A stretch of 64,000 bases of DNA from Variovorax paradoxus. Its GTDB lineage: Bacteria > Pseudomonadota > Gammaproteobacteria > Burkholderiales > Burkholderiaceae_C. Under the pieces are notes generated by a model. The model made no database searches and had not been told where the DNA came from. It saw only the letters and a list, made by a program, of their open reading frames with translations. A program made the position numbers and the translations under genes. This document shows positions 17,375 through 26,735 of the stretch, piece by piece (the first letter of the stretch is position 1; every line of letters begins with the position of its first letter). The stretch lies in the NCBI GenBank assembly GCA_016806145.1, contig CP063167.1:1050501-1114500 (forward strand), in the 5' to 3' direction.

Positions 17375-17767
17375 TCAGTGCCGCTGGTTGAAGCTTGCGG
17401 TGCTGTCTTTTGCCTTGGACCACGGCGCAGGTCGATGCGATCTCGGATGGACGCGAAGCCTAGATGCATAGTCGACCAGCGCTTTGTCGACCGCATCCTT
17501 GGGAAGCAACTGCACCTTTGCGCAGTTTCCACACTGGTAGGCCTCTAACCACGGGAACACTCGCATCCAGGGACGGCGCTCTACGCTCTTCAAATGGACG
17601 ATGCTGCAGGAGCAGCTGTTGAGAACTGTCATGCTTAATCCGAGGGTATGGGTGGAGCCATCGATTGTCGCATTTGAACGGGGAATTGCATACCATCCGC
17701 CGATTTCTTGGGCGAAGGGTCGTGTTTGTGACTGCTCGGTTATATTTTGTACGTAGAGTATCGGCAT
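17375..17767 (-). CDS. Hypothetical protein with CxxC pair
   Basis: From the ATG at 17767 the frame encodes 130 residues. The central part (NSCSCSIVHLKSVERRPWMR, then EAYQCGNCAKVQLLPKDAVD) carries two cysteine pairs that could bind zinc or a redox partner. I do not recognise a named family. The C-terminal ~30 residues are low-complexity and may be out of the conserved part. It stands alone between two unrelated genes. Confidence 0.5.
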   Translation of the reverse strand: MPILYVQNITEQSQTRPFAQEIGGWYAIPRSNATIDGSTHTLGLSMTVLNSCSCSIVHLKSVERRPWMRVFPWLEAYQCGNCAKVQLLPKDAVDKALVDYASRLRVHPRSHRPAPWSKAKDSTASFNQRH

Positions 17768-17983
17768 GCGCCGAGTGCGTTGTTGCGTGAGACGGCGCTC
17801 CTGCGGCGGGGAGCTTTCAGGCGATCGAGTGAGGATGCTTCGACGCCTGGAGCGTGGAGCCTGGACGACTTGTGGCCTCGGTGGAGGGGCGCGCATTCAG
17901 GCGAGTGCGTCTCGCGGTGCGTCAACATGCTCAGCGACGCAGCCCCGCAGGCTTGCTGGATTGTTTAGTGGCCCATGCATGGC

Positions 17984-18011
17984 TCAAAAGAAAGCCCGCC
18001 GAAAGGCGGGC
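17984..18011 (-). terminator. Rho-independent terminator of the hemerythrin gene
   Basis: Read on the minus strand, a perfect 7-bp stem (GCCCGCC/GGCGGGC) with a TTTC loop is followed by TTTCTTTT. It lies 20 bases past the hemerythrin stop codon. Confidence 0.88.
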
Positions 18012-18031
18012 TCTTGGGGGCGCGACGAAGC

Positions 18032-18520
18032 TCATGCGCCGGCCATCACCTCGGCCATCAATTCTTCCTTGCGCGCCATCAACTGCTCGCGCATGGCCAC
18101 GAGGTCCAGACCCTTGGCGGCACGGGCCTTCGGGAACATCTCGTTGCGCTCTTCCTTCACGTGGTGGTCGATGTACTCGCCGAGCACCTTCACCTTGGCA
18201 TCGAACATCTCGTCGATGTCCTCGGCTTCCTGGATCTGAGCGATGAGATCCTTGGCGCTCGCGTGTTCGACCTCAGCCTCGTCCAGCAAGTCGGTCTCCT
18301 TGATGGCCTCCCGCACCGCGGGGTAGAAGATTTCTTCCTCGAGCTGGGTGTGTACTGTGAGTTCTGCGCAGATCTGCTGCACAAGCTCGCGCTTTTGTGC
18401 GGTTGCGCGGGCCGACTTCGAGCTGGCGAGTTCGTCGTAGGCGGTGAACATCTTCTTGACGTTCTTGTGGTCGGTGTCCAGCAGGCTGCAGGCATCGGGC
18501 TGGGAACGCTTCGTGGTCAT
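18032..18520 (-). CDS. Hemerythrin-domain protein
   Basis: A 162-residue cytoplasmic HHE protein binding a non-heme di-iron centre. Conserved ligands are visible in the order LLDTDHKNVKKMF (His near 18), VHTQLEEEIFYP (His and Glu near 57-61), EHASAKDLI and EYIDHHVKEERNEMFP (paired His and Glu near 117-121). Such proteins sense or store oxygen or NO, or repair Fe-S clusters. GGAG precedes the ATG at 18520. It is a single gene with its own terminator. Confidence 0.92.
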   Translation of the reverse strand: MTTKRSQPDACSLLDTDHKNVKKMFTAYDELASSKSARATAQKRELVQQICAELTVHTQLEEEIFYPAVREAIKETDLLDEAEVEHASAKDLIAQIQEAEDIDEMFDAKVKVLGEYIDHHVKEERNEMFPKARAAKGLDLVAMREQLMARKEELMAEVMAGA

Positions 18521-18859
18521 GGCATAGCTCCTGTGATATGGGTCATGGGGAGCTCAAGATCGGATCCTCGTCTCGATAGGGCCGTAGGCGATAGGCGCAT
18601 CGCTTCGCCAGAATTCTCGACAGCCCGCCAAACGCTATAGCAGTTAGAAAGGCCCGATTCGTTGGTGCGACAAGCACATCGGATCCCGAGAGCACTTGCG
18701 TTCGGCCAAGATGCGCTGCGCCAGGCGTGCGTGGGCACCGCTGCAACGGCGAATGAGGCTGAGCGGGGTGATTGCGGATCGGCTCTTGAAGTTTTTCGCG
18801 GCTGCCGCTAAGTTGAACCCGTCGAAGTTTGGGTCAACGAAAAGGAGGCTTGTTTCACC
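18521..18859. other. Divergent intergenic region
   Basis: It separates the leftward hemerythrin gene from the rightward small gene at 18860 and so must hold both promoters. I see no clear FNR palindrome or other operator. Confidence 0.5.
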
Positions 18860-19183
18860 ATGAACTTGCTTCAACAGATCGCGACTTCCCGTCTGCCGAT
18901 GCCGATCTATCGAAACGAAGAGCTCGATCAACTCCGCATCTTGCGGGCTGCCGGCCTTGTCGTTGCGGTCCTTCCCGATCGTTCGGATTCGCCAGGCCGT
19001 TCCGGTGAGGGCGTCGCAGCGCAGGTGCTGGCCGTGACGCAGAAGGGTCGTGAGGAATTGGCTCGATTTGAGTATCCCGGCGCTCGGGCGCCGCTTTGGC
19101 GACAGCGCATGCCCCGCATCTTCACGCGGCACCGCACGACGCCGCCGTCCTCGAGCACCTCTTCGTCCGCACGCATGCAGTAG
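18860..19183 (+). CDS. Small winged-helix-like protein, MNLL paralogue A
   Basis: A 107-residue protein preceded by AGGAGG. It starts MNLLQQIATSRLP, continues LDQLRILRAAGLVVAVLP, and has a wing-like VLAVTQKGREELARF. The same order (MNLLRRLATAQLP, IDRLRILEAAGQVEALIP, VVGITPAGRKTL) is found in the gene at 40753-41025, so the two are paralogues. Helix-helix-hairpin order with V-x-x-T-x-x-G-R suggests a DNA-binding winged helix, but this is inference. The C-terminal 30 residues are basic and unstructured. Confidence 0.7.
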   Translation: MNLLQQIATSRLPMPIYRNEELDQLRILRAAGLVVAVLPDRSDSPGRSGEGVAAQVLAVTQKGREELARFEYPGARAPLWRQRMPRIFTRHRTTPPSSSTSSSARMQ

Positions 19184-19662
19184 CGCAGCGCCCGACCTGC
19201 TGCCTTTCTCGGCCGCAAGGGGAACTGCCTAGGGCGGAGTCAGCGTGCTTTGGTCATGGGCGGTCCCCTTGGGGTGCGAACCCGTGTAGCGGGGGCGATC
19301 CGCGATCTGCCTGCGGCGCTCGAGGAAGATGGGTTTGAGAGCTTTCGGCCCGCTGGCGAGGAGGTTTGTCCGGCAGCGACTTGTTCGAACCGAACGCGCC
19401 CCGCAGACACGGAAGGCAGTGCGGTCAGCGCATGAGGAGGCCGCTCAGGCGAGGGTGATCAGGCATCGCCGTTTGAAGGCTCCGGAAACCGTCGAGCGCG
19501 ACAGAAAGCAGGTTGATCAGCTGCGCGGGCGAAGGGCTTTCGTCCCTGCGGATGCTGCGCTGGCGGTCATTGAGACACGCGGTGAAGGGTGGGTCTGTGC
19601 AGCAACGCTGCCGAAGCGGGCAACGACGTGTATCCCGGGCGGGTGGCTGGCGTCGCGCGCTG
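19184..19662. other. Intergenic stretch
   Basis: No supported gene. A minus-strand frame near 19425-19550 (SPAQLINLLSVALDGFRSLQ) reads a little like coding sequence but lacks a start site and flanking homology. Confidence 0.4.
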
Positions 19663-20529
19663 TCAGCTCGCCGGAGAAAGAAATTCGATGAGCGCCGCAT
19701 TCACTCGCGCGGGCTCCTCGTGATGGAGCCAGTGTGTGGCCTTCGCGAGCCGAACGATGTCCGCGTCTCGGCAAAACGGCAAAGCTGCGGCGGCAAGCCC
19801 CGCCTCAAGCGCGGCATCCGCTTCGCCCCAGATGATGCGCACCTTCGCGTCGATCAAGCCTTGCTGCGGCCGCGCGAGTGGCAACGCGCGATACCACCGC
19901 AGCATCGCGGCGACCGCTCCCGGCTGCGCCCAAGCCTCGCGATAAGCGCGCAGTTCGGCATCCTTGAAGGTGTGGGGTCGCGCACTGCGCGTGAGTGCCG
20001 CCTCCAGCAACGCGAAGTTCCTAGCGGCAAGCGCTGCCTCCGCAACAAAGGGCACTTGGAAAAAACCGATGTAGCTGCTGCGCAGTATCTGAAGGGGATG
20101 ACTGAGCGTGTACAAGAACATGCTCGCCGGGTGAGGCGCGTTGAGGATGACGAGACGATCGACGGCCGTCTTATCGCGAGCGGCCAGATGCCAAGCCACC
20201 ATACCGCCCCAATCGTGGCCCACCAGACTGAACCGGGGCGCCTGGAGGTGCTGGGCAAGTTCGCGAATGTCGTCGGCCAGGGTGTCGAGAACGTAGGCGG
20301 AGATCGAACCGGGTTTGTCCGAACTCCCGTACCCACGCTGATCAGGAATAGCGACGCGAAAGCCTGCGTCGACCAAGGGCTCGATCTGCTTGCGCCAAGC
20401 ACCCCAATATTCCGGGAAACCATGCAGCAGGATGACCAGAGGGGCTTCCTCGCTTCCCGCGAGTGCCACGTGCAAGGCGATGCCGTTCACGTGGATGGTG
20501 CGATGCGTGGGAGTGGCTAGGCTCGACAT
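19663..20529 (-). CDS. Alpha/beta hydrolase, epoxide-hydrolase-like
   Basis: A 288-residue soluble hydrolase. The oxyanion motif HGFPEYW stands near residue 36 and the nucleophile elbow GHDWGG near 104 gives an aspartate nucleophile, the mark of epoxide hydrolases and haloalkane dehalogenases. The catalytic histidine lies in KATHWLHHEEP near 264. The cap-domain region includes ALPLARPQQGL, and an acid near WGEADAAL may complete the triad. Two tyrosines typical of epoxide hydrolase caps cannot be assigned with certainty. The gene stands alone; its substrate is unknown. Confidence 0.88.
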   Translation of the reverse strand: MSSLATPTHRTIHVNGIALHVALAGSEEAPLVILLHGFPEYWGAWRKQIEPLVDAGFRVAIPDQRGYGSSDKPGSISAYVLDTLADDIRELAQHLQAPRFSLVGHDWGGMVAWHLAARDKTAVDRLVILNAPHPASMFLYTLSHPLQILRSSYIGFFQVPFVAEAALAARNFALLEAALTRSARPHTFKDAELRAYREAWAQPGAVAAMLRWYRALPLARPQQGLIDAKVRIIWGEADAALEAGLAAAALPFCRDADIVRLAKATHWLHHEEPARVNAALIEFLSPAS

Positions 20530-20624
20530 GGTTCGTTTCGATCGGCAAGGCAGGGTGCGGGTGTTTCAAGCCGGCCTGCCCTGCCTGCCTTTATGTGTGC
20601 GCCTGCTGCGCGTATTGCTTCGGT

Positions 20625-20873
20625 TCAGGATCGCTTGCGAACGGCGCCGTAGATGGCCAGCACGATCACTGCACCGACGACGGAGGCCACGAAGCCTGCT
20701 CCAGCGCCCGCTTCATACCATCCCAGAGCGCGTCCGAGATATGTCGCGAGCAGGGCGCCGACGATGCCCAGAACGGTGGTCCAGATGAAACCAAGAGCTT
20801 GACGCCCAGGCATGACAGCACGCGCAACCAGGCCTGCGACGAAGCCGATCAAAATGGTCCAGAGGAGTGACAT
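20625..20873 (-). CDS. GlsB/YeaQ/YmgE stress-response membrane protein
   Basis: From the ATG at 20873 the gene encodes 82 residues with three membrane segments and the family pattern ILIGFVAGLVARAVMPG, GFIWTTVLGIVGALLATYLG and ASVVGAVIVLAIYG. This small family (transglycosylase-associated protein in older annotation) is induced by osmotic and acid stress; the molecular role is unknown. It follows the hydrolase gene on the same strand but is probably transcribed alone. Confidence 0.9.
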   Translation of the reverse strand: MSLLWTILIGFVAGLVARAVMPGRQALGFIWTTVLGIVGALLATYLGRALGWYEAGAGAGFVASVVGAVIVLAIYGAVRKRS

Positions 20874-21210
20874 AAGCAGTTCGATTTTGTGGAGGAATAA
20901 CAAGCGCGCGGTTCAATCGCGCCCATGTGATCGCTGCTATGCCCAGGGCCTACGCAGAGCCCGGAGCGATGCCCCGGGGACCCGGGGACTATTGCCGCGA
21001 CGAGAGCAACGTTGGGGCCAGCCGGCGGACTTGCTTGTAGGCGCGATCCGAGAAGCGGGTCGGATGTCAAATCTCCTGCCCAAGCATCTGGCTGGCAGAC
21101 CCTGAGACGGCTGCCAAGGGTTCGCGTTCTCTACGGTTTGTCGACGCCGCGACGCGGTGCTCGATTCGGCATCAGCAGGCATATTGCCGGCATGCGCCCA
21201 CAGGCCCTGC
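20874..21210. other. Intergenic stretch
   Basis: No supported gene or repeat. Long frames on both strands are arginine-rich shadows. Confidence 0.4.
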
Positions 21211-21663
21211 TCAGCAACGGCCCTTCTTGGCTTGTCCCGGCGGGCAGTGGTGCGGCCCGTGTTCATGGTGGCGATGAGCGTCCGAATCGCGACGACGCTC
21301 GTGCCTCTCACGATGCTCATGACTCTCGCGCCAGCCTTCACGCCGTCGCCAATTCCCTTCGGTCCAGCGCCAGCCTCCCCGGTCCTCGATCCAGCGACCC
21401 GGTGCGTAGTCATAACCTGCGCGGGCCTTGGCCCACCGACCTGGACGCCAGACGTAGTCGTGACCATTCCAGGCCCACCGTCCCGGTACCCAGACAAAGC
21501 CGCCTCGTGGCGCAGGAGGCGCTTCATAGCGCGGCGCAGGCGGCGCCGTGATGACCAGACCAGGTACGTTGATGTTGACGGAGACCTGTGCGGTCGCAGC
21601 TGGACTGATGCCGAGGAGGGACAGGGCGCCTGCCAGGGCAAGTGCATCGAGATGGAGTTTCAT
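21211..21663 (-). CDS. Secreted YXWGXW-repeat protein
   Basis: A 150-residue exported protein. A signal peptide (MKLHLDALALAGALSLLGIS, cut near TAQ-V) is followed by three repeats of the type GFVWVPGRWAWNGHDYVWRP, GYDYAPGRWIED and GGWRWTEGNWRRR. These are the tryptophan-rich repeats (pfam YXWGXW/BcpO-related) widespread in Burkholderiales and of unknown function. The tail is His/Arg/Glu-rich (HEHRERHERRRDSDAHRHH), possibly metal-binding. Some homologues lie near stress genes. Confidence 0.85.
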   Translation of the reverse strand: MKLHLDALALAGALSLLGISPAATAQVSVNINVPGLVITAPPAPRYEAPPAPRGGFVWVPGRWAWNGHDYVWRPGRWAKARAGYDYAPGRWIEDRGGWRWTEGNWRRREGWRESHEHRERHERRRDSDAHRHHEHGPHHCPPGQAKKGRC

Positions 21664-21871
21664 GGGCTCAGCGGTCCTCGTTGGTGGGTCTTCGTTTTAA
21701 CGCCAGCCCCGTGCACGTGGTTGTCGCCACGCGGGCAGGGCGGTGCGCAGCCTCCCAATGTAGCCCGATGATCCCTTGCGACACAGGACACCCTCGGGCA
21801 CGTATGCCTTCGCCCGAAAATCCCGGGTAATTTGTAAACATTCTTGCTAAGCGGGCAGAGGCTCAAGGATT

Positions 21872-21887
21872 CTGTATTTTCATACAG
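21872..21887. promoter_or_regulatory. LexA box (SOS operator)
   Basis: The sequence CTGTATTTTCATACAG is a perfect CTGT-N8-ACAG palindrome, the LexA operator consensus. It lies immediately upstream of the imuA relic, as expected for an SOS-induced mutasome operon. Confidence 0.92.
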
Positions 21888-21890
21888 TAT

Positions 21891-22766
21891 ATGGAGCCCA
21901 GCATGGCCGCCTCCCTGTCGTGGGTGGGTGGCGACGACCCACCGCCCGCCGCACTCCCCTTCCCCCTGCCCGCGTCGCCTTCGCCTGCTTCTCGCGACCC
22001 GCAAAAAGGCCCTTTGATGCTTCCCCATGCGGTGGAATCCGCGCTCTGGCGGGGAGACGCCCTGGGCAGCCCGGTGACGCGTGTTCTCAGCAGCGGCTTC
22101 AAGGCACTGGATGCGCAGCTGCCGGGCGGCGGGTGGCCCTGCGATTCGTTGACCGAGGTGCTCCAGGTGCAACCGACCGTCCTCGAGTGGCGTCTTCTGG
22201 CACCCGCGATGCGCTCCCTGGTTGCGCAAGACAAGCAGATCGTGGTGGTCGGGCCGCCCAAGGCCCCGCATATTCCAGGACTTGTCCATCTGGGGCTCGA
22301 CGAACGGCATCTGGTGTGGATCCACGCGGACAAGCCGGTCGAGCGGTTGTGGGCCATCTAACAACTGCGCAAGGCCAACGCCGCAGGCATGGTCCTGGGC
22401 TGGGTGCCGCAGGCGCGTCAGGAACAGATCCGGCGGCCGCAGGTGTGCGCCCAGAGCTGCGACGCTCCGGTAATCCTTTTTCGCCCGGCTGCGGCCGAGC
22501 ATGAGGCCTCGGCCGCGCCTCTGCGTCTGCAGGCGCGTTTCGGCATCGACTGGGAGCTGCGGTTGCACCTGATCAAGCGCAAGGGGCCGTCGCACGATAC
22601 GGAACTGAGCCTGCCCTCGATCCCCGGTGACCTGGGGGGAATCCTCACGCCTCGCCTGAAACGCCCGAGCCGCCTGATCGCGGCGCGCCATTCCAGACGT
22701 TCCTCCCATGCTGTGGGCAGCGCTTCTCCCGGACAACCTGCCGGACGGTCCGAAGCCGCGCCCTGA
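21891..22766 (+). pseudogene. imuA: imuA (SOS mutagenesis protein), broken by an in-frame stop
   Basis: The frame begins with a variable head and then VESALWRGDALGSPVTRVLS, SGFKALDAQLPGGGWPCDSL and KQIVVVGPPKAPHIPGL, the RecA-like pattern of ImuA. A TAA at 22359-22361 interrupts it after VERLWAI. The same frame then continues with RKANAAGMVLGWVPQARQEQ and RFGIDWELRLHLIKRKG up to the imuB start. The stop removes the C-terminal third needed for interaction with ImuB. The ATG at 21891 is only three bases behind the LexA box, so the original start may have been the ATG at 22017 (MLPHAVESALW). Confidence 0.85.
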
Positions 22767-23900
22767 GGCGCTCGACGGTCTGGCGGCCTGGTGCCTGCAG
22801 TTCACACCGCGCGTTGCCGTCCTCGACGCGCTTCTGACCTGTCCCGGCGGGGTCATGGAATTCGGGAAAAAAGCCTGCGCCTGTTCGGCGGAAAGCGCAG
22901 GCTCGTGGAGCGGGTGCGCGAGGAATGCGTGGATCTTGGCGTACGGCAGCTGGCTTGGGCCACCACCAGCCGGGCGGCGCTCGCGCTCGCGCGAGCAGGC
23001 CTGTCCAACGGCTTCGCGAAGCGCTTGGCGCAACTGTTGGACGCGTTGCCGCTGGAGACGCACACGCAGGTCGCCGCGCACCAAGCCACACTGGAACGCC
23101 TGGGTTGCCAGACCTTGGGACAGGTCAGAGCATTGCCGCGCGGCGGCCTGAGCAGGAGCTTCGACACCCAGTTGCTCAGCAACCTCGATCAGGCGTACGG
23201 CTTGCGTTCCGACGCGCATGCCTGGGCGCGGTGGGGCGAAACTTTCCATGCGAAGCTCGAGCTGATGGCGCGGCAGATGGCCGGGTGGCTTCTGGTACGG
23301 CGCTCGGCGTGACCGCTTTCACGCTGCGCTGGTGCCATGACGCCATGCGCTCCAAGGCGGCAGGCGATAGCGGCGAAATGACGGTGTGCACGGCCCCCGC
23401 CACGCGCGATGCCGAGCACCTGATGCGGCTTCTGGCCGAGCATCTGGCCAAAGGCCGAGCTGCTGGCACCGGTGAGGGACCTCGAGCTGGTCGCCGCCGC
23501 GGTGCATCCGCTGGAGGAACAGAGCCTCTCGATGCTGCCCGACAAAGCTGTCGAGCGAGCGCCTGGCGCCCGAGCTCGAGCGCATCGCCGCGCGCCTGGG
23601 TCCGGACCGCGCGTTGCGCCCGGTCCTCCTCGATGACCACCGGATGGAATGGATGTGTCGTTGGCGCCCGGCGCCCGAGCCCGCGCCACGCATCCGATGC
23701 AGGCCGCCCGACGTGCCGCAGCCGACCTTCGCGCTGTCCCAACCACTGCGTCTGGCGGTTCAGGACAACCGGCCGATCTACCAGAGGGTGCAGCACCTGC
23801 TGGCCGGGGCACACCGTGTGGAGGGCGGCTGGTGGGACCGCACCTCCTGCGTGGAGTCGAGTAACCACGACGGCGCCTCCGCGGCCGACGCTGGGCCAGA
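22708..23900 (+). pseudogene. imuB: imuB (Y-family polymerase-like), multiply broken
   Basis: The gene starts MLWAALLPDNLP and reads correctly to LTCPGGVMEFGK, where one extra A in a run of six (22864-22869) shifts the frame. The next frame gives SLRLFGGKRRLVERVREEC and GCQTLGQVRALPRGGL. An internal deletion then joins ELMAR to QMAGWL. Further frameshifts divide TAFTLRWCHDAMRSKAAGDS from DVPQPTFALSQPLRLAVQDN and VEGGWWDR. ImuB normally links the beta clamp with ImuA and DnaE2; this copy cannot be made as one protein. The last part joins abruptly to a dnaE2 fragment at about 23900. Confidence 0.88.
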
Positions 23901-24011
23901 GACGAGTGCAGCCTGGCGGGCGTGGTTCGTGCCCATGTGGCTGCCAAGGAGCACGACCTGAAGCTGCTGATCGGCAGCCAGTTTTGGATCGACGTGTACG
24001 CACGGCGCTGA
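23901..24011 (+). pseudogene. dnaE2: dnaE2 (imuC) fragment, PHP-domain piece
   Basis: In the frame starting at 23901 the sequence reads DECSLAGVVRAHVAAKEHD then LKLLIGSQFWIDVYARR and stops. The first part is a signature of the N-terminal PHP domain of error-prone DNA polymerase DnaE2. Only about 36 codons survive; the start, the polymerase core and the rest are absent. It completes an imuA-imuB-dnaE2 order, showing that the whole SOS cassette was once here and was lost by deletion. Confidence 0.75.
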
Positions 24012-24290
24012 CGGTGATGATCGCGCAGACGATCTCTCAATGCTGAGAACGATGTCTTTTGCAGTTTTTACCAAACGAGGGGGCTGGGCTCGGCATTGTT
24101 GATATCGAGGTACCCCCGGGATGGTCTGCGCGATTCATCGCCGGAATGACGCGTACTCCCGACGAATGTAGCGCGGCGCAGTCGTCGCAAACGAGCACTT
24201 GCCCTGGTTGGGTGCGGAGCGGCCGTTGTTTCGTCAATGGTCGATGGCTGAGCGGTCCGCCGCGGCGCACGCCGCTTGACGCCAAACCGA

Positions 24291-25430
24291 TCAGGACCAC
24301 CCGTCAAACTGCCGCACGCAGTTGCGGCCGTCACGCTTGGCGACATACAGCGCGCGATCGGCGCGCGTGAGCATCACGTTGGGAGAGCCTTCTGCGTCAG
24401 CCGTCGCGGTCGCCACGCCGACGCTGGCGGTCACATGAGCGGCGGGCCACGCCGCGTCCTCGATGGCGCGGCGCACCTGCTCGGCGCGTGCCCGCGCCGT
24501 CTCGGCGTCCACGCCCGGCATCACTGCGCAGAATTCCTCGCCCCCGAAACGCGCGACAAGACCATCATTGCCGATCTGGTCGCGGATGATCGCCGCGGCC
24601 TGCACCAGCACCCGATCTCCGACTGGATGGCCGTGTGCGTCGTTGATGCGCTTGAAGTGATCCAGGTCGATCATCAGCAGGCTCAGCGGCGAACGCTCGC
24701 GTGCATGCAGATCCCAGGCCGCATGCAGTCTCCGATCCAGGCTTCGCCGGTTCCAAAGCGACGTCAGCGGATCGGTCATGCTCTCGAGCTCCAGCCCGGC
24801 CATGGCCTGGCGCAGTTCGAGTTGTGCGACCACCTGCCGGGCCAGCGACTGCAGCGCCTTGCGTTCGGCGGCCGACAGGATACGCGGCTCGCGATCGATC
24901 ACGCAGACGGTGCCGATCGGCAGGCCGTCGGCCGTTACCAGCGGTGCCCCGGCGTAGAAGCGGATACCCGGTTCGCCCGTCACGAGCGGATTGCCGGCGA
25001 AGCGCGGGTCAAGGTGGGCATCTTGCACTTCGAACACGAGATCCGGCTGCAGGATGGCGTGGGCGCAAAACGCGAGCTCGCGCGGCGTCTCGCTCGCGTC
25101 CAGTCCCACGCGCGACTTGAACCACTGGCGGTCCTGGTCGATGAGCGAGATGAGGGCGATCGGCGCCTTGCAGACGGCCGACGCCAGTGTCGTCACGTCG
25201 TCGTAGGCTTGCTCTGCGGTGGTATCGAGCACCTGGTAGCGGTGCAGCGCCGCGAGGCGTTGATCTTCGTTGAAGGGTTTGGCGGCGCCGGTCGTCGGCG
25301 GGGCGGTGACCGTGCTGGAGCCCGGGTAGTCCGGAGCAGCGGCTTCAGTGTGATTCAAGATCGATTCCTCATTGCTGGGCGCGCTGGAGCATACGTCCCC
25401 GGTTGATGACTCGCATCGTACAAGCGCCAT
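24291..25430 (-). CDS. GAF-GGDEF diguanylate cyclase
   Basis: A 379-residue cytoplasmic protein that should make cyclic di-GMP from GTP. A GAF domain (residues ~64-205: [49 protein letters not shown]) precedes a GGDEF domain with [32 protein letters not shown] and the active site GGEEF at 296-300. The usual RxxD inhibitory site is absent, so product inhibition should be weak. The ATG at 25430 has GAGG seven bases upstream; a TTG at 25358 behind GAGGA is a second option. The signal for the GAF domain is unknown. Confidence 0.92.
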   Translation of the reverse strand: MALVRCESSTGDVCSSAPSNEESILNHTEAAAPDYPGSSTVTAPPTTGAAKPFNEDQRLAALHRYQVLDTTAEQAYDDVTTLASAVCKAPIALISLIDQDRQWFKSRVGLDASETPRELAFCAHAILQPDLVFEVQDAHLDPRFAGNPLVTGEPGIRFYAGAPLVTADGLPIGTVCVIDREPRILSAAERKALQSLARQVVAQLELRQAMAGLELESMTDPLTSLWNRRSLDRRLHAAWDLHARERSPLSLLMIDLDHFKRINDAHGHPVGDRVLVQAAAIIRDQIGNDGLVARFGGEEFCAVMPGVDAETARARAEQVRRAIEDAAWPAAHVTASVGVATATADAEGSPNVMLTRADRALYVAKRDGRNCVRQFDGWS

Positions 25431-26234
25431 CGAGCAACCTCAAAACGATACGGCTCCATCGCCGACTCGCTATCGCAGCCGCGTCAGGCCGAGCAACATG
25501 GCGCTCGGGGTCTGTGGTGCCGCCGGCCACGGTAGGAAGCGGATTGAGGCCCCAAACGAACTCAGGAGCAGTCGTCGCGGCAGGCAATGAACGACCTCGC
25601 GCGTCGGAAGTCTGCATTTGATCCTGCCCTTACGTTCGTCTGCATAGACGGCGTTTTGATTTGATCGATTGACTTGCAGGTGCAGTTTGCTGATGGGTCA
25701 AACGAAGTGCTGCCGCTTAGCGAGTTGCGGCTGGTGTGCTGGGCCGTGCAGGAGCAGTGAATCTCAAGCTGCGCGACAAGCGTTAGATCCCAGGCAACGA
25801 GAAAGCGAGACATGTAGAGCGGTGCGTTCTAGACGTTGAAGGACGCTGAGCGCAGTGTCGCCTGCCCCTGAGGTCAAGTGGCGCGTGCGCAGAACGCGCG
25901 CAGACAATTCTTCGCGTGAGCCTGCATCGTTGATCTCACTCAGTGCGCTCGATGGAATGGCGCTGCGTTGCCATTTGCGGCGAAGCGGTTGATGACGCGG
26001 GAACTCCTGCCACCTGCATTGCCAGTAGGTTGAATTTATGTTCCTCGCCCGTTCGCTCTGCCTTTTCGTGCGCGAACGGCGCGTGCGGTAGGTAGCGTCG
26101 ATCGGGGGATGCGGTCAAAACGGGCGTAGGCGATCGTGCAGTTCGTCTCGGTGGCCGTAGCAAACGCTGTTAGACGGGAGCGCACCACTTAGGCTCGGAT
26201 TCGGACTGCGCATTTTCGAAGCGCGCAACGAGCG
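25431..26234. other. Gene-poor stretch containing a parB fragment
   Basis: Apart from the parB 3' remnant (25665-25760) I see no supported gene here. Confidence 0.5.
25665..25760 (+). pseudogene. Partial second copy of the parB 3' end
   Basis: From 25680 to the TGA at 25758 the sequence encodes VQFADGSNEVLPLSELRLVC followed by WAVQEQ. The end of the intact parB is VRFADGSHAALPLSELRLVC plus WAAQE. Nineteen or more of ~24 positions match and the stop is in the same place. No upstream parB sequence can be read; an in-frame stop lies at 25662. This is a remnant of a diverged parB homologue, not a recent exact copy. Confidence 0.82.
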
Positions 26235-26735
26235 TCAGGTTTTTCCGCCTAGTGCAACTCCCAGCAACTGCCGTGTCACTGAAGGCGAAATTGCTGCGCC
26301 TCCGTTTGCCACTTGCAGCACGGCGTCAGCAATATCTCTGAACCACGAGCTCTTTGTCAGGTAGCCAGTTGCGCCCAGGCGCATCGCTCGCAACGCGTCC
26401 TCCGGTTCCTCGCTAGAAGACATCGCGATGATTTCGGCGATTGGTCGCCGAGCGCGTGTGGCGGCAATGAGTTCCAGGCCTTGCTCTCCATCGAAATCAA
26501 TATCTGCCACGAGGACGTCAAAGCTTGCAGTACCGATGAACCTACGAGCTTCGCGCGTGCTGCCAGTCTGGGCTGTGAGCAGAACGCGCGGGTCTGCAAG
26601 CAGCTCTTGCGCCAGTACTTGGCGCAAACCGGGTTCGTCAACGACCAACAAGACACGTACGGGTTCCGTAGCCTGAACGCGTCCGAATTCCGGCCAAAGC
26701 CGATGCTTGGCGTCGCGAGGCGTCTGCGGAGTCAT
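26235..26735 (-). CDS. Receiver-only response regulator, NarL-like, without HTH
   Basis: From the ATG at 26735 the gene encodes 166 residues. WPEF-x(3)-Q-x(2)-EPVRVLLV, EARRFIGTASFDVLVADIDF and ATGYLTKSSWFRDIADAVLQ follow the response regulator at 29294-30115 closely. The protein ends right after the receiver (SPSVTRQLLGVALGG), so the LuxR-type DNA-binding domain is missing. In the acidic pocket the usual Asp-Asp pair is VVDE, so one acidic residue is lost. The phospho-acceptor Asp (ADID) and the Lys (TKSSW) remain. It may act by protein contacts or may be decaying. Confidence 0.8.
   Translation of the reverse strand: MTPQTPRDAKHRLWPEFGRVQATEPVRVLLVVDEPGLRQVLAQELLADPRVLLTAQTGSTREARRFIGTASFDVLVADIDFDGEQGLELIAATRARRPIAEIIAMSSSEEPEDALRAMRLGATGYLTKSSWFRDIADAVLQVANGGAAISPSVTRQLLGVALGGKT

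Noticed and set aside
19425..19700. A 91-codon minus-strand frame before the hydrolase gene
   Set aside because: Only its last third looks protein-like, and there is no ribosome site or recognisable family.
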